Assembly (NCBI GenBank): GCA_046760905.1
Contig: JBHIFB010000005.1
Span: 1 to 46,165, forward strand
Source of the DNA: JBHIFB01 sp046760905
Lineage (GTDB): Bacteria > Gemmatimonadota > CAZMKB01
Reading direction: 5' to 3'
DNA: 46,165 nt
Shown one piece after another: positions 16,122 through 25,265 of this stretch (position 1 is the stretch's first letter; the number at the start of each line of letters is the position of its first letter). The notes beneath the pieces are model-generated. The model had not been told where the DNA came from. It saw only the letters and a list, made by a program, of their open reading frames with translations, and searched no databases. Made by a program: the position numbers and the translations under genes.

Positions 16122-18224
16122 ATGGTAAGAGTTGTTCCGCTCGAAAACATAAGAAACATCGGCATAATGGCTCATATCGATGCAGGTAAGACAACCACGA
16201 CCGAACGTATGCTCTATTATACGGGTAGAGTCCACAGGATCGGCGAAGTCGATGATGGTGCTGCGACGATGGACTGGATGGTACAGGAGAAGGAACGTGG
16301 CATCACCATTACTTCTGCCGCTACAACCTGCTTCTGGAAGAACCACAGGATAAACATCATCGATACTCCGGGTCACGTGGATTTTACAGTCGAAGTCGAA
16401 AGGTCGCTCAGAGTCCTCGATGGGGCCGTTGCCCTGTTCTGCGCCGTGGGAGGTGTAGAGCCGCAATCGGAAACCGTGTGGCGGCAAGCGGACAAGTACA
16501 GGATTCCACGGATTGCTTTCGTGAATAAGATGGACAGAACCGGAGCATCCTTCGAGTCAGCTGTGGAGATGATGAAAACGAGATTGGGAACAAACGCTCT
16601 CCCGATTCAGATCCCGCTTGGAGAGGAGGATCTCTTCACAGGAGTAGTGGATATTATAGCGAGGAAGGCGATAGTCTGGCATGATGAGACAATGGGGGCA
16701 ACATTCGAGGAGATAGATGTTCCTGATTCGCTCGTATCTAAGATGGAATCCCAGAGGAATGACCTGCTTGAAGCGATCTCTAACTATGATGACGATCTGA
16801 TGGAGAAATATCTATCTGGAGAGGAAGTGCCCATAGAACAAATCCATCATGCGCTGCGAAAGGCTGTGCTCGATGCGGAGTTCGTTCCCGTCCTCTGTGG
16901 AGCAGCTTTCAGAAATCGTGGCGTACAACCATTGCTGGATGCCGTGGTACGTTACCTGCCGTCTCCGATGGACCTTCCTCCTGTGGAGGGACATTACCCT
17001 CACACGGATAGGAAGGTGACGAGAAAGGCTTCCGACGATGATCCCTTCTCAGGATTGGCATTCAAGCTCATGAACGATCCCTATGTGGGGAAATTGACAT
17101 TCATCAGAGTGTATTCCGGAGTCCTCAGGACCGGTAAGACGGTGTTCAATGTCAACCTGGAAAAGAAGGAGAGGATCGGCCGATTATTACAGATGCATTC
17201 GAATAAGAGGGAGGAACGGGACGCTGTCTTTGCCGGAGACATCGCCGCGATAGTAGGATTGAAATGGACCAGGACAGGCGATACTCTGAGTGACAGGGAG
17301 GCTCCGATTATCCTCGAAACGATACATTTCCCTGAACCCGTCATATCCGTCGCTGTCGAGCCCAGGACAAAGGCTGATCAGGATAAGCTCATTGTGGCTC
17401 TTGAACGGCTCTCCAACGAAGATCCGACCTTCAGGATGCGTCAAAACGAGGAGACAGGCCAGATGATCATCTCCGGTATGGGTGAGCTCCATCTCGAAAT
17501 CCTCGTCGACAGGATGCTGAGGGAGTTCAATGTCGAAGCAAACGTCGGGAAGCCTCAGGTCGCTTACAGGGAAACAATTACCGTGGAAGCTCAGGGAGAG
17601 GGGAAGTTTATAAAACAGACAGGTGGGAGAGGGCAGTATGGGCATGTTATACTCAAGATATATCCCGAGGAAAGGGAAAAGGGCATTACTTTCGCTGACA
17701 GAAGTCGTGGCGGTACCATACCTAGGGAGTTCATCGGGCCCATTGAGAACGGTGTGAGGGAATCCCTCGAAACCGGTGTGCTTGCGGGGTTTCCCGTCGT
17801 AGATGTTCGAGTCGAGCTCCTAGATGGAAGCTTTCACGAAGTCGATTCGTCTGATCTGGCCTTTAAGCTAGCTGGTTCCCTTGCAATTAAGGATGCTCTA
17901 AAGAAGGCGGAGCCGGTCCTCCTCGAACCGATAATGAAAGTAGAAATCGTTCTGCCTGAGGAATATCTCGGGGATGTTCTCGGGGACCTGAATGCGAGAG
18001 GAGGGAAAATCGGAGGAATCGCTCCTAGAAGAGATGCGCAGGTAATCGGTGCAACTGTCCCATTGTCTGAGATGTTTGGATACGCTACAAAACTAAGATC
18101 CCTCACACAGGGAAGAGCAATCTATACGATGCAGTTCTCGCGCTATGAGAAAATATCGGCTGAGAAAACCGATGAGCTTACTATGCGAATGAGAGGGAAA
18201 CATTATGCCAAGAGTTCAGGTTAG
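16122..18224 (+). CDS. fusA: Elongation factor G
   Basis: GTPase that drives translocation, 700 residues from ATG 16122 (MVRVVPLENIRNIGIMAHID). Motifs: AHIDAGKTTTTER, GITITSAATT, DTPGHVDFT, NKMDRTGA. Domain IV carries GGRGQYGHV, and the C-terminal domain has LGDVLGDLNARGGKI. It starts eight bases after rpsG. An in-frame GTG-type extension from 16095 overlaps rpsG and is rejected. Its codon use (many CTC, GTC and GAA codons) contrasts sharply with that of tuf just downstream. Confidence 0.98.
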   Translation: MVRVVPLENIRNIGIMAHIDAGKTTTTERMLYYTGRVHRIGEVDDGAATMDWMVQEKERGITITSAATTCFWKNHRINIIDTPGHVDFTVEVERSLRVLDGAVALFCAVGGVEPQSETVWRQADKYRIPRIAFVNKMDRTGASFESAVEMMKTRLGTNALPIQIPLGEEDLFTGVVDIIARKAIVWHDETMGATFEEIDVPDSLVSKMESQRNDLLEAISNYDDDLMEKYLSGEEVPIEQIHHALRKAVLDAEFVPVLCGAAFRNRGVQPLLDAVVRYLPSPMDLPPVEGHYPHTDRKVTRKASDDDPFSGLAFKLMNDPYVGKLTFIRVYSGVLRTGKTVFNVNLEKKERIGRLLQMHSNKREERDAVFAGDIAAIVGLKWTRTGDTLSDREAPIILETIHFPEPVISVAVEPRTKADQDKLIVALERLSNEDPTFRMRQNEETGQMIISGMGELHLEILVDRMLREFNVEANVGKPQVAYRETITVEAQGEGKFIKQTGGRGQYGHVILKIYPEEREKGITFADRSRGGTIPREFIGPIENGVRESLETGVLAGFPVVDVRVELLDGSFHEVDSSDLAFKLAGSLAIKDALKKAEPVLLEPIMKVEIVLPEEYLGDVLGDLNARGGKIGGIAPRRDAQVIGATVPLSEMFGYATKLRSLTQGRAIYTMQFSRYEKISAEKTDELTMRMRGKHYAKSSG

Positions 18225-18251
18225 ACTGGTTTCGAGCAATTGAAGGAAGGA

Positions 18252-19454
18252 AGGGGAGCGATGTCGAAGCAGAAGTTTGAGCGTACGAAGCCGCACTTAA
18301 ACATCGGGACGATAGGGCACGTGGATCACGGGAAGAGCACGTTATTGAGTGCGGTAACGAAGGTACTTGAGGGCAAGGGTTTGGCGAAGTTTTTACCGTT
18401 TGACGATATAGACAAGGCGCCGGAGGAGCGTCAGCGTGGGATAACGATACAGTTATGTCATGCTGAGTATGAGACGGAGAACCGGCATTATGCGCACGTG
18501 GACTGTCCCGGGCATGCGGATTATGTAAAGAACATGATCACTGGTGCGGCGCAGATGGACGGGGCGATACTGGTGGTGAGTGCTGCTGATGGTCCGATGC
18601 CGCAGACGAGGGAGCACATATTGTTAGCGCGGCAGGTGAACGTGCCGTACATGGTGGTATTTTTGAACAAGGTGGACCAGGTGGATGATGCGGAGTTACT
18701 GGAGTTAGTGGAGTTGGAGGTGAGGGATCTATTGAGCGAGTACAAGTTTCCCGGGGATGAGATACCTGTGGTTAAGGGGAGTGCATTGAAGGCATTGGAG
18801 GGTGACGCGGAGGCGATGGCGGCGGTGGAGGAGTTGATGAAGGCGGTGGATGAGTACATACCGTTGCCGGAGCGAGACGTGGACAAGCCGTTTTTGATGC
18901 CTGTGGAGGATGTATTTTCGATAACGGGTCGAGGGACGGTAGGGACGGGGAGGGTGGAGAGAGGGGTAGTGAGGACCGGGGATGAGGTGGAGGTGATAGG
19001 GTTGGGTGCGCATCGCAAGACGGTTGTGACTGGGGTGGAGATGTTTCGCAAGATTTTGGATGAGGGCAGGGCTGGAGACAACATTGGTGTATTGTTGAGG
19101 GGAGTTGACAAGGACGAGTTGGAGCGAGGGATGGTGGTGGCGGCGCCGAAGTCGATCACGCCTCACACGAAGTTCAAGGGGGAGGTATACGTACTGACGA
19201 AGGAGGAGGGGGGTCGTCACACTCCGTTTTTCAACGGGTACCGTCCGCAGTTTTATTTCAGGACGACCGATGTGACGGGATCGATCAAGCTACCGGAGGG
19301 TGTTGAGATGGTGATGCCTGGTGACAACGTGAACATGGACGTTGAGATCATATCGCCGATAGCGATGGAGAAGGAGTTGAGGTTCGCCATCAGGGAGGGC
19401 GGTAGAACGGTAGGAGCAGGGATCGTAACCGAAATAGTCGAGTAGGAGAATAGA
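18252..19454 (+). repeat. Direct repeat: tuf copy 2 with 9-base flanks
   Basis: Second occurrence of the 1203-base block described at 2825-4027, same orientation, offset 15427 bases. The right boundary falls on the first base of the rpsJ start codon, so the rpsJ ribosome-binding site (TAGGAGAATAG) lies inside the repeated block. Confidence 0.9.
18261..19445 (+). CDS. tuf: Elongation factor Tu (copy 2)
   Basis: Identical in protein, and as far as I can read in nucleotides, to the copy at 2834-4018. This copy occupies the classical str-operon position between fusA and rpsJ. The ATG at 18261 is preceded by AGGGGAG; a frame extension to 18240 is not expected to be used. The same atypical codon pattern holds through the body of the gene. 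Only the last twenty or so codons (TTC GCC ATC ... ACC GAA ATA GTC GAG) look like the neighbouring genes. Confidence 0.98.
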   Translation: MSKQKFERTKPHLNIGTIGHVDHGKSTLLSAVTKVLEGKGLAKFLPFDDIDKAPEERQRGITIQLCHAEYETENRHYAHVDCPGHADYVKNMITGAAQMDGAILVVSAADGPMPQTREHILLARQVNVPYMVVFLNKVDQVDDAELLELVELEVRDLLSEYKFPGDEIPVVKGSALKALEGDAEAMAAVEELMKAVDEYIPLPERDVDKPFLMPVEDVFSITGRGTVGTGRVERGVVRTGDEVEVIGLGAHRKTVVTGVEMFRKILDEGRAGDNIGVLLRGVDKDELERGMVVAAPKSITPHTKFKGEVYVLTKEEGGRHTPFFNGYRPQFYFRTTDVTGSIKLPEGVEMVMPGDNVNMDVEIISPIAMEKELRFAIREGGRTVGAGIVTEIVE

Positions 19455-19768
19455 TGGCAGGACAGAAGATCAAGATCCGACTGAAGTCATACGATCACGC
19501 TCTCGTCGACAAATCCACGAGGGATATCGTGAGGATAGCACAGAAAACGGGGGCTCTTATATCAGGACCTATTCCGCTACCAACGAAGCGACATTTAATA
19601 ACGGTGCTGAGATCACCTCATGTAGATAAGAAGTCGAGAGAACAGTTTGAGATCAGAACCCATAAGCGGTTGATAAACATCATAGATTCCAAACCTCAAA
19701 CAATCGACGCTTTGATGAAGCTCGACCTTCCAGCCGGAGTTGATGTGGAGATCAAGCTGGAATCTTAG
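19454..19768 (+). CDS. rpsJ: 30S ribosomal protein S10
   Basis: First gene of the S10 cluster, 104 residues, with the family pattern IRLKSYDHALVDKSTRDIV and PLPTKRHLITVLRSPHVDKKSREQFE. Also the NusE transcription antitermination factor. Start ATG 19454 is seven bases after AGGAG. The gap to tuf is only eight bases, so there is no S10-type leader for L4 control here. Confidence 0.98.
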   Translation: MAGQKIKIRLKSYDHALVDKSTRDIVRIAQKTGALISGPIPLPTKRHLITVLRSPHVDKKSREQFEIRTHKRLINIIDSKPQTIDALMKLDLPAGVDVEIKLES

Positions 19769-19782
19769 GAGAGGCGATTAAG

Positions 19783-20406
19783 ATGATAGGTCTCATTGGT
19801 AGGAAGCTGGGTATGAGTCAGTTTTTTGAGGAAGACGGCACTGTGGTGCCTGTCACAATTATAAAGGCAGGACCCTGCGTTGTGACAGATATCAAGTCAA
19901 CCGATCGAGACGGTTACACAGCGGTACAGCTTGGTATGGAAGAGATGAGCATGAAACGGGTCACGAAACCGATGCGCGGTAAATTTGAGAAACACGGCCT
20001 TTCACCTATGAGACTGTTGAGGGAATTCAGGATCGGCGAAGACCATGAACTGGAAATCGGTCAGACTCTGACAGTTGAAATTTTCGAGGCCGAATCCAGG
20101 GTCGACGTTATTGGTGTGTCGAAGGGACGGGGATTCGCAGGCGGCATGAAGAGGTGGGGGTTTCACGGTTTTCCGGCCAGCCATGGAACCAAGAACACTC
20201 ACAGAATACCCGGCTCTGTCGGTGCATCGGCTGATCCGGCGAGGATATGGAAAAATAAAAAGCTTCCTGGTCATTATGGCATGCGGAGGTACACTGCGAA
20301 GAACCTCGTGGTGAAGAAAGTGGACAAGGAAAACGATCTGCTGTTTGTGAAGGGTGCTGTTCCTGGCTCGAGAAACGGAATGGTCGTCGTGAGAAAGCTG
20401 GAGTAG
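19783..20406 (+). CDS. rplC: 50S ribosomal protein L3
   Basis: Large-subunit assembly initiator reaching the peptidyl transferase centre. 207 residues, with MIGLIGRKLGMSQFF at the start and VIGVSKGRGFAGGMKRWGF plus SHGTKNTHRIPGSVG in the loop that is methylated on Gln in some bacteria. Start ATG 19783 follows GGAGAGG. Confidence 0.98.
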   Translation: MIGLIGRKLGMSQFFEEDGTVVPVTIIKAGPCVVTDIKSTDRDGYTAVQLGMEEMSMKRVTKPMRGKFEKHGLSPMRLLREFRIGEDHELEIGQTLTVEIFEAESRVDVIGVSKGRGFAGGMKRWGFHGFPASHGTKNTHRIPGSVGASADPARIWKNKKLPGHYGMRRYTAKNLVVKKVDKENDLLFVKGAVPGSRNGMVVVRKLE

Positions 20407-20410
20407 TCTC

Positions 20411-21067
20411 ATGCAGGAAATAGAACTTATGGAATTTCCACTCCATGCGCCAGATGGAAGTCTTAAGGGTTCATGCGGCTTACCCGTATGGCTTTTTGGC
20501 GGCGAAGTCAATCAACACCTTCTTCATCAAGTACTCGTCGCATACATGGCGAAGCAGAGGCAGGGTAACGCTTCGACCAGGAACCGTGCGCGGGTGAGGG
20601 GGGGAGGCAGGAAGCCGTGGAGACAGAAGGGGACTGGACGTGCAAGAGCGGGCAGTGTAAGATCTCCTCTCTGGAGGGGTGGTGGCTCGATATTTGGACC
20701 CAGAAATCGTAATTACAGTATCCGGGTCACGAAGAAGATGAGGCGAATTGCTCTTATCTCCGCCTTCAGCATTCGGGCGGGAGAGGAAGGTATAAAAGTA
20801 CTTGAGGTGCCGGAGCTAGAACGTCCGAGAACTCGTAGTGTTTTTGAAATGATTCGAAACATTGGAATTGCCGGTACCAGAACCCTCCTTCTGACGAATG
20901 GAAAGAAATCGAACCTCTATCTGTCATCGAAGAATCTTCCCTGGCTCACGGTAAAACCGTTCGAACAGGTGAATTGCCTGGATGTTGTTAAGGCCAGGAG
21001 AATTCTAATTGACAGCGAGGTCTTTAAGAGAGAATACGAGACGGATGAGACCGATGGAATATCATAA
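20411..21067 (+). CDS. rplD: 50S ribosomal protein L4
   Basis: Exit-tunnel protein, 218 residues. The extended loop RGGGRKPWRQKGTGRARAGS and SPLWRGGGSIFGPR is clear. The N-terminus from ATG 20411 has a somewhat long lead-in before the usual Leu/Pro-Asp segment; ATG 20429 is an alternative. The C-terminal end overlaps rplW. Confidence 0.97.
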   Translation: MQEIELMEFPLHAPDGSLKGSCGLPVWLFGGEVNQHLLHQVLVAYMAKQRQGNASTRNRARVRGGGRKPWRQKGTGRARAGSVRSPLWRGGGSIFGPRNRNYSIRVTKKMRRIALISAFSIRAGEEGIKVLEVPELERPRTRSVFEMIRNIGIAGTRTLLLTNGKKSNLYLSSKNLPWLTVKPFEQVNCLDVVKARRILIDSEVFKREYETDETDGIS

Positions 21068-21341
21068 GATAGTCAGGCGACCGGTTGTTACGGAAAAAAG
21101 CACCAAAATGATGCAGGACGCCAACCAGTACGTATTCGAGGTGTCACGGCATGCGACCAAGATAGAGATCGCAAGGGCAGTAGAGGAGCTTTTCAACGTG
21201 AAGGTTTCAAGAGTCAGGACTTTCAACCTCATCGGCAAGCAGAGGAGAATGGGTATTTTCACAGGTAGAAGGCCGGCCTGGAAAAAGGCGGTGGTGACGC
21301 TCAGGGAGGGGGAAACCATTCCGGTCATCGAAGGGATCTGA
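21045..21341 (+). CDS. rplW: 50S ribosomal protein L23
   Basis: Protein at the tunnel exit that docks trigger factor and SRP. Signature YHKIVRRPVVTEKSTKM and the C-terminal loop GRRPAWKKAVVTL. Starts ATG 21045 (98 residues) or ATG 21054 (95 residues) both overlap the end of rplD by 14-23 bases, which suggests translational coupling. A longer frame from 21009 is not expected. Confidence 0.96.
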   Translation: MRPMEYHKIVRRPVVTEKSTKMMQDANQYVFEVSRHATKIEIARAVEELFNVKVSRVRTFNLIGKQRRMGIFTGRRPAWKKAVVTLREGETIPVIEGI

Positions 21342-21377
21342 TCGAGGAAGCTGCCTCTTTGAAAGGAAGAATGTAAA

Positions 21378-22199
21378 GTGGGAATCAAGAGTTTCAAACC
21401 AGTTACTCCGAGCCAGCGATACAGGACCGTGTCTACGTTTGAGGAAGTGACAACCTCGAGGCCTGAGAAATCTCTGCTTTCACCCATAAAAGGAAGAGGC
21501 GGAAGGAATCAGAGAGGCCGCATAACGGTGAGAAGAAGAGGCGGTGGAAACAAGAGGAAATACAGGATAATAGACTTCAAGCGAGACAAATTTGGAATTC
21601 CGGGAAGGGTTGCAGCTATTGAATACGACCCAAACAGATCCGCGCGAATCGCTCTCATCCATTACGCAGATGGAGATAAGAGGTACATTCTTCATCCCGT
21701 AGGGTTGAGTGTCGGGGATCGAGTGGAATCGGGACCGGAAGCCGAAGTGAGAGTTGGGAATTCACTTCCAATTGAGAGGATACCTCTTGGTACCCAGATC
21801 CACAACGTTGAACTCAAATCGAGAAAGGGTGGCCAGCTCGCAAGGAGTGCCGGCTCGAGTGTTACCCTGGTTGCTAAGGAGGGAGGCAATGCGCATCTCA
21901 GGCTGCCATCCGGTGAGGTGAGGCTTGTGAGATTGGATTGTATGGCCACAATCGGACAGGTGGGTAATCTTGATCATGAGAATATAGTCCTCGGGAAAGC
22001 TGGCAAGAGCAGGTGGCTCGGAAGGCGTCCAAAAGTCAGAGGTGTGGCGATGAATCCTATCGACCACCCAATGGGTGGTGGCGAGGGAAAGGCTTCGGGT
22101 GGTAGGCACCCCTGCACTCCATGGGGGAAGAAGACGAAGGGGCTAAAAACAAGGGGAAGGAAGCTGTCAGACAAATACATTATCAGGAGAAGAAAGTAG
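21378..22199 (+). CDS. rplB: 50S ribosomal protein L2
   Basis: Needed for subunit association and peptidyl transferase assembly; 273 residues. Conserved features: GIKSFKPVTPSQR, RGGGNKRKYRIIDF and the C-terminal NPIDHPMGGGEGKASGGRHP with its essential His. GTG start at 21378 with AAGGAAG upstream. Confidence 0.98.
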   Translation: MGIKSFKPVTPSQRYRTVSTFEEVTTSRPEKSLLSPIKGRGGRNQRGRITVRRRGGGNKRKYRIIDFKRDKFGIPGRVAAIEYDPNRSARIALIHYADGDKRYILHPVGLSVGDRVESGPEAEVRVGNSLPIERIPLGTQIHNVELKSRKGGQLARSAGSSVTLVAKEGGNAHLRLPSGEVRLVRLDCMATIGQVGNLDHENIVLGKAGKSRWLGRRPKVRGVAMNPIDHPMGGGEGKASGGRHPCTPWGKKTKGLKTRGRKLSDKYIIRRRK

Positions 22200-22241
22200 A
22201 AATCCTAATCTTAGTAAGGTAGTTATAAAGGGGCTCTGGTA

Positions 22242-22532
22242 ATGGCACGATCACTGAAGAAAGGTCCTCACATCGACGAGAAGCTTCTTGCCCGTTTAAC
22301 AAGGATGGGTGAGAGAGGTGAAAAGCAGGTAATAAGAACATGGTCCCGGAGTTCCACTATCACTCCGGATTTTGTGGGCTTCACTATAGCTGTGCACAAT
22401 GGGAACAAGTTCATTCCGGTATATATAACTGAGAATATGGTAGGTCATAAGCTGGGCGAGTTCGCTCCGACGAGGATTTTCAGGGGACACGGAGGAAAGC
22501 TGGCTGAGAGGAAAGCAGGGAAGAGAGCGTAA
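22242..22532 (+). CDS. rpsS: 30S ribosomal protein S19
   Basis: Head protein of the 30S subunit, 96 residues. MARSLKKGPHIDEKLL and GHKLGEFAPTRIFRGHG are family signatures. Lies 42 bases after rplB. Confidence 0.98.
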   Translation: MARSLKKGPHIDEKLLARLTRMGERGEKQVIRTWSRSSTITPDFVGFTIAVHNGNKFIPVYITENMVGHKLGEFAPTRIFRGHGGKLAERKAGKRA

Positions 22533-22550
22533 CGATTTGAGGAAGATGAA

Positions 22551-22910
22551 ATGGAAAGTAAGGCAGTAAGCAGATTCATCAGGATCTCTCCTCACAAGGC
22601 GAGGCTTGTTGCGGATATGATCAGAGGCAAACCGGTAGAGGATGCTTACACCATACTCGAGTTTACCCGGAAAAGGGCATCTCTTCCTATCTTGAAAACA
22701 GTCAAATCAGCGGTGAGCAATGTGATCGCCCAGAAGGGGACCTATGAGGTGAAGATCGAGGATATGTATATATCTGAGATCCGGATCGATGAGGGCCCCA
22801 TGCTTAAACGATATCGACCGATGGCCATGGGGCGAGCAGGTATGATACGGAGGAGGACAAGTCATATTAGCGTCGTGGTCAAGACCAGAAGCGAGGTGTT
22901 TGAAGATTAG
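22551..22910 (+). CDS. rplV: 50S ribosomal protein L22
   Basis: Exit-tunnel protein, 119 residues, with FIRISPHKARLVADMIRGK and the beta-hairpin region MLKRYRPMAMGRAGMIRRR, followed by THISVVV-like SHISVVV. Start ATG 22551 follows GGAAGATGAA. Confidence 0.98.
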   Translation: MESKAVSRFIRISPHKARLVADMIRGKPVEDAYTILEFTRKRASLPILKTVKSAVSNVIAQKGTYEVKIEDMYISEIRIDEGPMLKRYRPMAMGRAGMIRRRTSHISVVVKTRSEVFED

Positions 22911-22930
22911 TCGAAGCGAAAGGAGTCATT

Positions 22931-23584
22931 TTGGGACAGAAAACGCATCCGGTGGGTTTCAGGCTTGGGATAGTGAAGGACTGGAAATCGAGGTGGATCT
23001 CCAAGAGGAATACACCTGAGCTGCTTCATGAAGATGAAATGATACGTAAATACATCAAGAGCAGACTGGGGCATGCGGCAATCTCGAAAGTCGAGATTGA
23101 GAGAACACCCAGAAAGGTAACCGTTATCATTGACACCGCCAGGCCCGGAATTGTGATAGGCAGAAGGGGAGCGGAAGTGGACAAGCTGAGGGATGAGCTG
23201 ACTCATCTGACAAAAGATGAGATATCGATAAATATAAAAGAAATAAAGAAACCTGAGCTAGATGCTCAGCTTGTCTCAGACAACATAGCGTTCCAGCTGG
23301 CACAGAGAGTGAGTTTCAGAAGAGCGATGAAAAAGGCAGTCACCTCCGCCATTCGGATGGGAGCAAGAGGGATAAAGATAAAATGCGGAGGCAGACTTGG
23401 AGGGGCGGAAATCGCAAGAAGCGAAGGTTATCATGATGGCCCTGTACCCCTTCACACGCTTCGTGCCGATATCGACTATGCGACGAGTACTTCATATACC
23501 ACATTCGGCTGTATAGGGATCAAGGTGTGGATTTACAAGGGAGATGTCCTCGCCGAGGATGAGGGCGCAGCTTTTGAGGCCTGA
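22931..23584 (+). CDS. rpsC: 30S ribosomal protein S3
   Basis: mRNA-entry protein, 217 residues. Starts with TTG at 22931, five bases after AGGAG, giving the canonical MGQKTHPVGFRLG. The KH domain has the GRRG loop in GIVIGRRGAEVDKL. The C-terminal domain has GARGIKIKCGGRLGGAEIAR. The TTG start is one of at least four among these ribosomal protein genes. Confidence 0.97.
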   Translation: MGQKTHPVGFRLGIVKDWKSRWISKRNTPELLHEDEMIRKYIKSRLGHAAISKVEIERTPRKVTVIIDTARPGIVIGRRGAEVDKLRDELTHLTKDEISINIKEIKKPELDAQLVSDNIAFQLAQRVSFRRAMKKAVTSAIRMGARGIKIKCGGRLGGAEIARSEGYHDGPVPLHTLRADIDYATSTSYTTFGCIGIKVWIYKGDVLAEDEGAAFEA

Positions 23585-23604
23585 TAGAATGGAGGATGAG
23601 CGTC

Positions 23605-24015
23605 ATGTTGATGCCCAAGAGGATCAAACACAGGAAACAGCACAGGGGAAGAATGAGAGGGAAAGCGATCAAAGGCGGGAAAGTGAGTTTCGGTGAGTTT
23701 GGTCTGCAGGCGATCGAATCCGGCTGGATAACGAACAGACAGATAGAGGCTGCGCGAGTCGCTCTCACCAGACATGTGAAGAGGGGTGGGAAGATATGGA
23801 TAAGGATATTCCCCGATAAGCCAGTTACGAAGAAGCCGGCTGAAACCAGGATGGGCAAGGGTAAGGGCAATCCCGAAGGATGGGTCGCAGTTGTGAAACC
23901 AGGGAGAATCATGTTCGAACTGGAAGGAGTTGAGCTGAAGATCGCTCTCGAGGCGATGAACCTTGCAGCCAGCAAGCTTCCAATTAAAACCAGGGTGACC
24001 CGGAGATACCAGTAG
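23605..24015 (+). CDS. rplP: 50S ribosomal protein L16
   Basis: Binds near the A-site tRNA elbow. ATG 23605 gives MLMPKRIKHRKQHRGRMRGKA and 136 residues, with GGAGG nine bases upstream. An in-frame ATG at 23596 overlaps that ribosome-binding site and is less likely. Conserved RIFPDKPVTKKPAETRMGKGKG contains the Arg region hydroxylated in some bacteria. Confidence 0.97.
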   Translation: MLMPKRIKHRKQHRGRMRGKAIKGGKVSFGEFGLQAIESGWITNRQIEAARVALTRHVKRGGKIWIRIFPDKPVTKKPAETRMGKGKGNPEGWVAVVKPGRIMFELEGVELKIALEAMNLAASKLPIKTRVTRRYQ

Positions 24016-24026
24016 GGAGCAAAGAT

Positions 24027-24236
24027 ATGAAGATGGCTGAAATAAAAGAGATGAGCGAGACAGAGCTGAGAACAAAGATAAAAGAGTTCGAGGAGGAGAT
24101 GTGGAGGCTGCGGTTTCGAAGTGGAACCCAGAAGCTCGACAATCCGCTTCGTCTTAGAATTCTCAGAAGAGATATCGCCAGGATAAAAACAATTCTGAGG
24201 GAAGTGGAATCAGGAATGAGAGATATAGCAGAGTAG
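24027..24236 (+). CDS. rpmC: 50S ribosomal protein L29
   Basis: 69-residue two-helix protein at the tunnel exit. Pattern EIKEMSETELRTKIKEFEEEMWRLRF then LDNPLRLRILRRDIARIKTIL. GGGAG lies eight bases before ATG 24027. Confidence 0.97.
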   Translation: MKMAEIKEMSETELRTKIKEFEEEMWRLRFRSGTQKLDNPLRLRILRRDIARIKTILREVESGMRDIAE

Positions 24237-24244
24237 GGGTTTTC

Positions 24245-24520
24245 ATGGAATCCAGAGAAAGAGGAAAGAGGAAAGAACGAATTGGCCGAATAGTGAGCAA
24301 TAAAATGGAGAAGACGGTTACTGTAAGGCTCGAGAGGCTCACCCGGCATTCTCTCTATAGAAAATCTGTGAAGAAGGCGAAGAATATAAAGGCCCATGAC
24401 GAGGAGAATAAATGTGAGGTGGGTGATCTGGTCAGAGTTATGGAAACGCGGCCTATCAGCAAGGACAAACGGTGGAGAGTGGCGGAGATACTGAGAAGGG
24501 AGAGTGCGGAGTCAGAGTAG
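24245..24520 (+). CDS. rpsQ: 30S ribosomal protein S17
   Basis: OB-fold primary binding protein, 91 residues. Conserved RIGRIVSNKMEKTVTVRLERLTRH, KAHDEENKCEVGDLVRVMETRPISKDKRWRV. Begins eight bases after rpmC. Confidence 0.97.
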   Translation: MESRERGKRKERIGRIVSNKMEKTVTVRLERLTRHSLYRKSVKKAKNIKAHDEENKCEVGDLVRVMETRPISKDKRWRVAEILRRESAESE

Positions 24521-24553
24521 CCGACCGGTTTCATATAACAGCGGGGATGTGTG

Positions 24554-24922
24554 ATGATTCAGCAGTTCACGGTAGTGAGAATAGCGGACAATTCTGGGGC
24601 GAAGAAAGCACGGTGCATCAAGGTACTTGGTGGATCGAGACGGAGATATGCGGGCATAGGAGACATAATTGTTGCATCTGTCAAGGACGCCCTACCAAAC
24701 AGCAATGTGAAAAAGGGTGATGTCGTGAGGGCCGTTATAGTCAGATCCAAGAAGGAAATCAGGAGAAAGGATGGCTCTTACATCAGGTTCGATGAAAACG
24801 CCGCCGTGCTCATAAGCGATCAGAAAGAGCCCAGAGCAACAAGGATATTCGGTCCAGTTGCACGTGAGTTAAGGGACAAACGCTTCATGAAGATAATATC
24901 ACTCGCACCGGAAGTTATATGA
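24554..24922 (+). CDS. rplN: 50S ribosomal protein L14
   Basis: Subunit-bridge protein. 122 residues from ATG 24554 (MIQQFTVVRIADNSGAKKARCIKVLGG), the exact family length; the GTG three bases earlier is ignored. C-terminus FGPVARELRDKRFMKIISLAPEV is canonical. Confidence 0.98.
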   Translation: MIQQFTVVRIADNSGAKKARCIKVLGGSRRRYAGIGDIIVASVKDALPNSNVKKGDVVRAVIVRSKKEIRRKDGSYIRFDENAAVLISDQKEPRATRIFGPVARELRDKRFMKIISLAPEVI

Positions 24923-24932
24923 GGAAATGAAC

Positions 24933-25265
24933 ATGCACATACTCAAAGAAGACACTGTCCTCATAATAAAAGGTAATGACAGGGGAAAGACCGGCAAAGT
25001 GCTAAAAGTCTTTCCAAGGAGCTCGAGGATAGTCGTAGAAGGGATAAATTTCATCAAGAGGCATACGAGACCCTCGCCGGCGAATCCCCAGGGAGGCATA
25101 GTGGAGCGGGAGGCTCCGATACATGTGTCGAAGGTCATGCTCGTATGTACCAAATGTGGGAAGGGATCAAGGGTCAGGCATCTCATCCTGCAGGATGAAC
25201 GTAAAAGCAAAGTGAGGGAGTGCGTAAATTGCGGAGAAGTGATACCGAAAAGCAAGGAGCAGTAG
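24933..25265 (+). CDS. rplX: 50S ribosomal protein L24 (zinc-ribbon form)
   Basis: Assembly initiator with a KOW motif (VLIIKGNDRGKTGKVLKVFP) and a C-terminal four-cysteine ribbon at C72, C75, C97 and C100. The second of two nearby ATGs (24933) has GAGGAA at proper spacing and gives 110 residues; ATG 24927 is too close to that site. The end of the gene overlaps candidate starts of rplE. Confidence 0.96.
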   Translation: MHILKEDTVLIIKGNDRGKTGKVLKVFPRSSRIVVEGINFIKRHTRPSPANPQGGIVEREAPIHVSKVMLVCTKCGKGSRVRHLILQDERKSKVRECVNCGEVIPKSKEQ

